Source of the DNA: Candidatus Anderseniibacteriota bacterium
GTDB lineage: Bacteria; Patescibacteria; Andersenbacteria; UBA10190
Direction of reading: 5' to 3'
Assembly: GCA_021414205.1 (NCBI GenBank)
Contig: JAIOOW010000003.1
Span: 248,001-312,000 of the forward strand
Length of the DNA: 64,000 nucleotides
How positions within the stretch are numbered: position 1 is the first letter of the stretch; each line of letters starts with the position of its first letter. The notes beneath the pieces are model-generated. The model made no database searches. It saw only the letters and a program-made list of their open reading frames with translations, and was not told the DNA's origin. A program made the translations under genes and the position numbers. Shown piece by piece: positions 59,550 through 64,000 of the stretch.

Positions 59550-59861
59550 GTGGCTTCCTCTCAGCTATTCTTCCCGGAGTTTTTAAACCAAGGGTCGAGC
59601 GGCCCAGCAGTCCGCCTGTTGCAGTTGCTTTTGATTATGGGCGGATACAATTCCGTGGCGATCATTCCTGACGGAGACTACGGCGAGGAAACGGCAAAAG
59701 GAGTTCGGCTGTTTCAAGACGCTGTGGGATTCAACGGCGCGGATGTTGACGGGAATTTCGGGCCGGCCACGCGGAAGGCATTTGTCGAATGGCATCGGAT
59801 TAACGTGAATGCGATTCCAGCCGATGCGTTTGAAGGTGAAACGATGGCCGTTATCCCGTGA
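59550..59861 (+). CDS. Peptidoglycan-binding domain protein
   Basis: 103 residues. QGSSGPAVRLLQLLLIMGGY, DGDYGEETAKGVRLFQ and DVDGNFGPATRKAFVEW form one PG_binding_1 domain. No signal peptide is visible, so export is unclear. GTG 59550 has AAGGAG 6 nt upstream; the longer frame runs into the tRNA fragment. Its promoter is that of the broken tRNA. A terminator follows. Confidence 0.8.
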   Translation: MASSQLFFPEFLNQGSSGPAVRLLQLLLIMGGYNSVAIIPDGDYGEETAKGVRLFQDAVGFNGADVDGNFGPATRKAFVEWHRINVNAIPADAFEGETMAVIP

Positions 59862-59893
59862 TGGACTTCGCACCACTGTTTGCAAACAATCTC

Positions 59894-59934
59894 ATCTCTG
59901 CCTGATCATCATGATCTTGCAGAGATTTTTATTT
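59894..59934 (+). terminator. Terminator after the peptidoglycan-binding gene
   Basis: ATCTCTGC-N17-GCAGAGAT and TTTTT. Confidence 0.85.
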
Positions 59935-60615
59935 ACTATTTTTCAGGGCTCTCGTTTCTTCCGGCGTAAGCTTGCGGGTTTCTTTCGGTCGCATTTCACC
60001 AATGTCGATGTTGCCGATGCGGACGCGTTTGAGAGCGATGACAGTTAAGTGAATCTTTCCGCACATGCGGCGGATTTGGCGGTTTTTGCCTTCCTGTAAA
60101 ATAATCTTAAATGTATGCGAATCAATGAGTTCCACTTCTGCGGGCTTCGTGGTGCCAACTTTTAATTTCATTGGTTTTGTAAGCTGGGAAATGCGTTGTT
60201 CGTTTATTTTTTCCTGCACTTCAACAATATATTCCTTGTCTACGGAATGCTCTTCGCCTGTTACTGCTTTGGTAACTAATCCGTCATTGGAAAGCAGGAG
60301 AAGTCCTTCGCTATCTTTATCTAATCGCCCAACGATATTTAAGTGCTTATAGCGGGGGAACATCGATTGAATGGTTGGGCCAACATCGGAACCAATAGAG
60401 CACACTACTCCACGAGGCTTATAAATAGCGACAGTCTGCTTTGTTTTGAGTTGTTGTTCGATAGAAGGATCAAGCGTTACAACGTCTGTTTTATTGAGGG
60501 GGACGCCTGGGCGAGCCTTTTTGCCGTTTACGAAAATAAGCCCAGCCTTTAAAAAGGCCTCGGCTTCTTTGCGAGAACAGGTGCCTTGCTCTACTAAGTA
60601 CTTTTGTACGAACAT
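59929..60615 (-). CDS. RsuA/RluB-type rRNA pseudouridine synthase
   Basis: 228 residues. N-terminal S4 domain (QKYLVEQGTCSRKEAEAFLKAGLIFVNG) and catalytic domain with GRLDKDSEGLLLLSNDG (catalytic Asp), DKEYIVEV and GKNRQIRRMC. It modifies a rRNA uridine. ATG 60615 is 7 nt after CATACT, with a -35 TTGCTT 17 bases further up; a longer frame is open but crosses that promoter. Confidence 0.9.
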   Translation of the reverse strand: MFVQKYLVEQGTCSRKEAEAFLKAGLIFVNGKKARPGVPLNKTDVVTLDPSIEQQLKTKQTVAIYKPRGVVCSIGSDVGPTIQSMFPRYKHLNIVGRLDKDSEGLLLLSNDGLVTKAVTGEEHSVDKEYIVEVQEKINEQRISQLTKPMKLKVGTTKPAEVELIDSHTFKIILQEGKNRQIRRMCGKIHLTVIALKRVRIGNIDIGEMRPKETRKLTPEETRALKNSK

Positions 60616-60634
60616 ATGTGGCAGTATGCGGTGC

Positions 60635-60663
60635 ATTGCGCAGGAAAGCAATTGGGGTACAAT
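60635..60663 (+). promoter_or_regulatory. Promoter of the UPF0047 gene
   Basis: TTGCGC, 16-base spacer, TACAAT (60658-60663), ending 7 nt before the ATG at 60671. It overlaps the promoter of the divergent pseudouridine synthase gene. Confidence 0.6.
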
Positions 60664-60670
60664 TCTGCCT

Positions 60671-61195
60671 ATGAACACCCAATACATATCGCACCTTGAG
60701 ACAAACACTTTTCAAACAAAATATCGGGCGCAGTTTATTACAATTACTGAAGATGTTCAAAAAGCCATCGAAAAATCGGGGGTAACGACGGGGACTATTA
60801 CGATCCAAACTCATCATACGACTGCCGGTTTATGGGTGAATGAAAACGAGAAAAACTTGATTGGCCCGTCGGAAGAATTGGGCTATGAATCTGACATTCG
60901 AAAAGTACTTGATGCCTTTGCTAGTCCGATGGACGAATATGGTCATAATGATATCGCCGACGTGCGAAATGAAGGCGGAAAGCGAAATACGCATTTATGC
61001 GAACCGGATGAAAACGGCGTGATCCAAGAATGCATTAATGGCCATGCGCATGCCCACGCGCTCATGATTCATCCATCCATTACGCTTATCGTGAGTGAAG
61101 GGAAGTGGCTCAAAGGAAAGTGGCAAGAGCTTATGCTTGTTGAGCTTGATCACGATCGAGAGCGAACGGTATCGTTCTTGGTTCAAGGAGTGTAA
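60671..61195 (+). CDS. UPF0047/YjbQ family protein
   Basis: 174 residues. TIQTHHTTAGLWVNENE, GHNDIADVRNEGGKRNTHL, GHAHAHALMIHPSITLIVSEGKW and WQELMLVELD carry the conserved His and Glu residues of UPF0047. The family has weak thiamin-phosphate synthase activity in E. coli; the true role is unknown. The visible upstream frame lies over the pseudouridine synthase and is not used. Confidence 0.9.
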   Translation: MNTQYISHLETNTFQTKYRAQFITITEDVQKAIEKSGVTTGTITIQTHHTTAGLWVNENEKNLIGPSEELGYESDIRKVLDAFASPMDEYGHNDIADVRNEGGKRNTHLCEPDENGVIQECINGHAHAHALMIHPSITLIVSEGKWLKGKWQELMLVELDHDRERTVSFLVQGV

Positions 61196-61209
61196 AGTGC
61201 GAGAAAACA

Positions 61210-61233
61210 AAAAGCCCCTCGAGAGGGGCTTTT
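61210..61233. terminator. Bidirectional terminator between UPF0047 and rpmA
   Basis: AAAGCCCCTC-GA-GAGGGGCTTTT. Confidence 0.85.
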
Positions 61234-61252
61234 ATATTTCACGAAACAAATT

Positions 61253-61525
61253 TTATTGTACGTGGACGAACATTGCGGGTTTCAACTGACCGTTGAAACG
61301 CATCGTCTTTTTCTTCGCAAACTTTACGGTACCAGCAACTGCTGCGTAGAGCGTATCGTCTTCACCTCGGCGTACGTTAATACCTGGTCGGTATTTTGTA
61401 CCGCGCTGCCTGATGATGATTTGTCCCGGTTCAACGGGTTGCCCACCATAGATTTTCACGCCCAGTCGCTTCGATTCCGAATCTCGACCGAGCTGTGTAG
61501 ATCCGGCGGCTTTCTTTGTTGACAT
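61253..61525 (-). CDS. rpmA: 50S ribosomal protein L27
   Basis: 90 residues. STKKAAGSTQLGRDSESKRLGVKIYGGQ and QRGTKYRPGINVRRGEDDTL are diagnostic. Its usual partner rplU lies at 37.3 kb, on the other strand. It follows the TRM11-like gene by 18 bases on the minus strand. Confidence 0.96.
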   Translation of the reverse strand: MSTKKAAGSTQLGRDSESKRLGVKIYGGQPVEPGQIIIRQRGTKYRPGINVRRGEDDTLYAAVAGTVKFAKKKTMRFNGQLKPAMFVHVQ

Positions 61526-61543
61526 AGTAGTATATAAAGTTAA

Positions 61544-62740
61544 CTAAACCGTTTCCCAAAGGGTTACTTCTCGAGCTACTAGAGCATCTGGTCGGGCATA
61601 GAGCACCGTATCGGATGAACCAGCAGGAAAGTGAGACGCAATAGCCTCAGGAACGAGCTGTTTCTTACGATAGCCGATTGCGGTAATTTCGTCAATAAAA
61701 GAGCGGGGAAGAGGGGTAAAGCCATCAGCGCCCTTAGGGCAGGGGAGGAGAATAAGCAGATTTGCGCCTGGGCGTAACACTTTTCGAATATTCTGGAAAA
61801 ATAGGGTGTACAAATTTATAATAGTATTGTGAAATATTTCAATTTCGGGGGACGATAGGGGATGGGTCAATGGGGTGCCTAAAAACGGTTCCGTGACTAT
61901 AGAGATATTTTTTTCAGTAAGGTTTTCTGGAAACACTTCTTTTACATCGTGCAAAAACGCTTCTGGGCGAATATCTTTGATCACCGGAAATTGCTGCGTG
62001 AGGTAGTCCAAATTTTTGCCCGTTGCAGTAATCATGCGTTCGGACAAATCGCTTCCGACGGCAGAAAAACCCATCAGCCACGCTTCTTGCAAAATTGTTC
62101 CCATGCCGCAGAACGGATCATAAATAACCGTATCGGTTTTTGGTTGAGATAGATTAATCATAATCTGCGCTAGTTTTGGAGGAAGGAGCCCTACTCGCGC
62201 ATCACGCACCGGCCTGCTCGTGTCTCGCAATTCATAGTCTGCAATATTTTGCATATGAATTGTTTTAATGAGAATATACGTTTCCGCAATGCGGATGATG
62301 CTCAAATCCATATTCGGTTCGTGGAGCAATCTGTTAAATAGTACTTGGGCTGCATTCAAGCTGGACCCTTTTGGTTCTATGAATGATAGTTTTGAGTTCT
62401 GGGCTTTTGCAGCTTTTTTTATAGAAATTGCCAATTTTTTTACGGAAGTTGAGCCGGAAAGTACAGAAAGTCCCATAACCCATTTATCTGGGAGAGGGGA
62501 GAGCGCTACGACTATCTCCTCTGCTTCGGGCATATGGTTCCACTGCGTAACGTCTTGTGCGATTCGTATGGTTCCGCCCAATTCATCACCGATATGTTCT
62601 GGTAATGCATCTGCGCTAATTCGCATATACGAGTTCGTGATTCGAAGGACGCTGTAGGCGGTATTGTGGCGTGCTAAATACGCCGCAACTTCGCTTGCGG
62701 ATAACAGCGGATTTGTCCCCAGAAAAAACGTGTAATTCAT
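61544..62740 (-). CDS. TRM11-like RNA methyltransferase
   Basis: 398 residues. Reading from the N-terminus: MNYTFFLGTNPLLSASEVAAYL, a THUMP-like region, then the SAM site DPFCGMGTILQEAWLMG, GSDLSERMI and TEPFLGTPL in the place of the DPPYG motif. It resembles the Trm-G10/TRM11 group that methylates G10 of tRNA. The Asp-to-Glu change in motif IV is known in some relatives. Substrate is inferred. Confidence 0.82.
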   Translation of the reverse strand: MNYTFFLGTNPLLSASEVAAYLARHNTAYSVLRITNSYMRISADALPEHIGDELGGTIRIAQDVTQWNHMPEAEEIVVALSPLPDKWVMGLSVLSGSTSVKKLAISIKKAAKAQNSKLSFIEPKGSSLNAAQVLFNRLLHEPNMDLSIIRIAETYILIKTIHMQNIADYELRDTSRPVRDARVGLLPPKLAQIMINLSQPKTDTVIYDPFCGMGTILQEAWLMGFSAVGSDLSERMITATGKNLDYLTQQFPVIKDIRPEAFLHDVKEVFPENLTEKNISIVTEPFLGTPLTHPLSSPEIEIFHNTIINLYTLFFQNIRKVLRPGANLLILLPCPKGADGFTPLPRSFIDEITAIGYRKKQLVPEAIASHFPAGSSDTVLYARPDALVAREVTLWETV

Positions 62741-62758
62741 GTACTATGTATAGCATAT

Positions 62759-63142
62759 ATGATGCATGCAAAGGCAATGCAAATGGGATTACTGGGGATT
62801 GCGATATTTGGCGTTGGGTGGGAGACAGGGAAGGTGATGTCACCGTACTATGCCGCAACGCCTATTGTGTTTGAGGATACGCAGCCTGCTGCCGGCGGGG
62901 GAGAAGGCGATTTAAAGGCCTTGCTGGTGAGTCCTGCGGCTTCAATTTCATCTGCTCCAGCGCAAGCGCAAGGTAAATATGTTGCAAGTAAAAACAGTAC
63001 GCTGTTTCATGATCCTAGTTGCGCATCTGCGAAGAGTATAAAGCCAGAGAACCAGGTGTGGTTTGATAGCGTAGAAGCTGCCAAGGCTGCGGGATACTCC
63101 CCAAGCGCTTGTACTCAGAAGCTAATAGGTGTTTCACAATAA
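62759..63142 (+). CDS. Secreted Ada-like metal-binding protein
   Basis: 127 residues. A hydrophobic N-terminal segment, a low-complexity linker, and a C-terminal domain with KYVASKNSTLFHDPSCASAKSI, then FDSVEAAKAAGYSPSACTQKL. This is the Ada-like metal-binding pattern found in many small surface proteins. Start at the first of two ATGs; no SD. Divergent from the TRM11-like gene. Confidence 0.8.
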   Translation: MMHAKAMQMGLLGIAIFGVGWETGKVMSPYYAATPIVFEDTQPAAGGGEGDLKALLVSPAASISSAPAQAQGKYVASKNSTLFHDPSCASAKSIKPENQVWFDSVEAAKAAGYSPSACTQKLIGVSQ

Positions 63143-63675
63143 AATATTGAAAAGTCAAGTAAAAAAGGGCGGGGGAGGGCAAAAAGGGCCTAAAAACAGA
63201 AAAAATGGGGCAGGGGAGTGGTTTTGCCTGTGGCACACAAGGTGATTACAGAGGGGAGATAGAGCGGGGAAATTGTTTAAAATATGTTTTTAGAGGGAGA
63301 TAGGCAATTATACGATTTGTTCGCTAAATGTTCAGTTTGTGGAAAACTCGCGTAGAACATGTATATTGTCGCAAAAGGTACATTTTCGGACATACGAAAC
63401 AGCTAAGGTATCTGCCTTGTCTGTATACTCCCGCCTTCTACTGTGCACAATATCTTTCTTCATGAAGAGATATGTATGCAACTATATCCCCGATTAGCTC
63501 CCCTTTATGCAAACAATTTTAGAACATTCTCTTTCTACTATATGTGCTCTATTCTTTATACTCGAGCTTGCTCTTATGTACCTATGCCTGCCAGATCGAC
63601 CTGCAGTGTTTTTATATGCAAAAAGAGGTACTCTAGTACCCTCTGTTGCGTGTACGCGATTATACGAGACCCTTT
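63143..63675. other. Non-coding stretch, no convincing gene
   Basis: Holds four G-runs (63167-63188) that could form a G-quadruplex, and one DnaA-box-like TGTGGAAAA (63338-63346). Reading frames such as 63507-63716 have no SD, promoter or family pattern. I see nothing else in it. Confidence 0.6.
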
Positions 63676-63801
63676 TTATTTATTTTTTCGTAATTCGCGA
63701 TACACGTATCGAATGATGTAAAACATTGCGTAGAATGGCCCCCAAATCGGTACGAGACGCTCAGCCCATTCCTCAAACGAATCATCAGGATTAAATGCCA
63801 T
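63676..63801 (-). CDS. Tiny protein with one hydrophobic segment
   Basis: 41 residues: an acidic start (FNPDDSFEEWAERL), a hydrophobic helix (VPIWGPFYAMFYIIRYV) and a basic end. Its ATG lies 1 base after the stop of the upstream tiny gene, so they are coupled. Not a recognised family. Confidence 0.55.
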   Translation of the reverse strand: MAFNPDDSFEEWAERLVPIWGPFYAMFYIIRYVYRELRKNK

Positions 63802-63802
63802 A

Positions 63803-63895
63803 TTAGTAGAATGATAATGCGACCATGCCCGCCCCAATTGCTAATATGAGAATGGCGTAGATGATTCGGATCATTCGTTTTTTACGTTTGTGCAT
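63803..63895 (-). CDS. Tiny single-pass membrane protein
   Basis: 30 residues: KRKKR, then a helix (IIYAILILAIGAGMVALSFY). The ATG lies about 6 nt after a TATACT -10 on the minus strand, and the next tiny gene is coupled to it. Not a recognised family. Confidence 0.5.
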   Translation of the reverse strand: MHKRKKRMIRIIYAILILAIGAGMVALSFY

Positions 63896-63913
63896 AGAGG
63901 TAGTATACAATTT

Positions 63914-64000
63914 TTATTTCAAACTATCACGTGCATCCTGTAAACGTCGCAAAACATCAGATTTGCCGATAGCTTCCGCAACTGCAAATGGCGTGGGGGA
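63914..64000 (-). CDS. C-terminal end of a CDS entering from the right
   Basis: 28 residues ending AIGKSDVLRRLQDARDSLK before a TAA; the gene continues beyond the window. Too short to identify. Confidence 0.55.
   Translation of the reverse strand, partial: SPTPFAVAEAIGKSDVLRRLQDARDSLK

Noticed and set aside
63338..63346. Origin of replication
   Set aside because: Only one DnaA-like box, with no dnaA or dnaN and no box cluster.
63507..63716. 69-codon membrane-like open frame
   Set aside because: No SD, promoter or conservation pattern; it overlaps the end of a better-supported minus-strand tiny gene.
1..64000. UGA recoding as glycine or tryptophan
   Set aside because: Many well-supported genes end at TGA and none needs in-frame TGA.
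1..64000. CRISPR arrays, complete transposons or intact integrases
   Set aside because: None seen; only the recombinase relic at 2200-2511 was found.

Overview
The window reads as a chromosomal segment of a small-genome bacterium, most likely Patescibacteria/CPR and Parcubacteria-like. The evidence is gene content and style: very short intergenic gaps, a reduced Mur/PBP cluster, a short HrcA, a stand-alone riboflavin kinase, many small secreted or single-pass proteins, and many conserved genes whose start codon lies only 5-13 nt after a TATAAT-like -10 box without a Shine-Dalgarno (SD) site. TGA is an ordinary stop here, so this is not a UGA-glycine lineage. I could not run any search, so the phylum is an inference.

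Layout. 1-2538 is an AT-rich foreign end: a partial unknown gene overlapping a DUF4209 gene, then the decayed C-terminus of a serine recombinase that stops at tRNA-Tyr. 2539-3811 carries tRNA-Tyr, tRNA-Thr and tyrS; both the synthetase and its tRNA look archaeal/eukaryotic in type. 3.8-11.7 kb holds a DUF1653 gene, a phosphodiesterase, a membrane propeller protein, rpmG, sortase, a histone-fold protein, a CAP protein, a mannose-1-P guanylyltransferase and mltG. 11.7-19.2 kb has rplJ-rplL, coiled-coil and PP2C-like/propeller proteins, an HTH regulator and a Nudix-like orphan. 19.2-24.2 kb is the mraZ-rsmH-ftsL-ftsI-Mur division cluster behind an operator of five GTGG boxes. 24.2-37.6 kb contains tRNA-Glu, a YfhO-like protein, a GNA1-like acetyltransferase, sodA, riboflavin kinase, rmuC, lexA, a PIN protein, a secreted transglycosylase, glycosyltransferases and rplU. 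37.6-48.6 kb contains recR, dnaB, cysS, a HAD enzyme, a CorA-like protein, a BNR lipoprotein and the CIRCE-controlled hrcA-grpE-dnaK-dnaJ operon. 48.6-64 kb has secreted paralogues, tRNA-Lys, an ArsR-LUD operon, a nucleotidyltransferase, a structured non-coding region, aspS-S41 protease-rplI-pyrG, rluB-like, UPF0047, rpmA, a TRM11-like methyltransferase and tiny membrane proteins.

Two expression styles are interleaved. Conserved genes are mostly SD-less with almost no leader. Scattered between them are single-gene units (for example near 4.2, 18.2, 27.2, 27.5, 30.8, 31.2, 41.2, 44.0, 48.7, 50.6, 52.4, 53.6 and 59.6 kb), most with a TTGACA-type promoter, a real leader, an SD site and a private terminator. 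Three of these promoters are nearly identical over about 28 bases, and one unit starts on a truncated tRNA gene. They look like independently acquired single-gene cassettes. The strongest candidates for something undescribed are this cassette population, the archaeal-type TyrRS/tRNA-Tyr pair, the histone-fold protein, the DUF4209 module beside the recombinase relic, and the structured RNA region before aspS.
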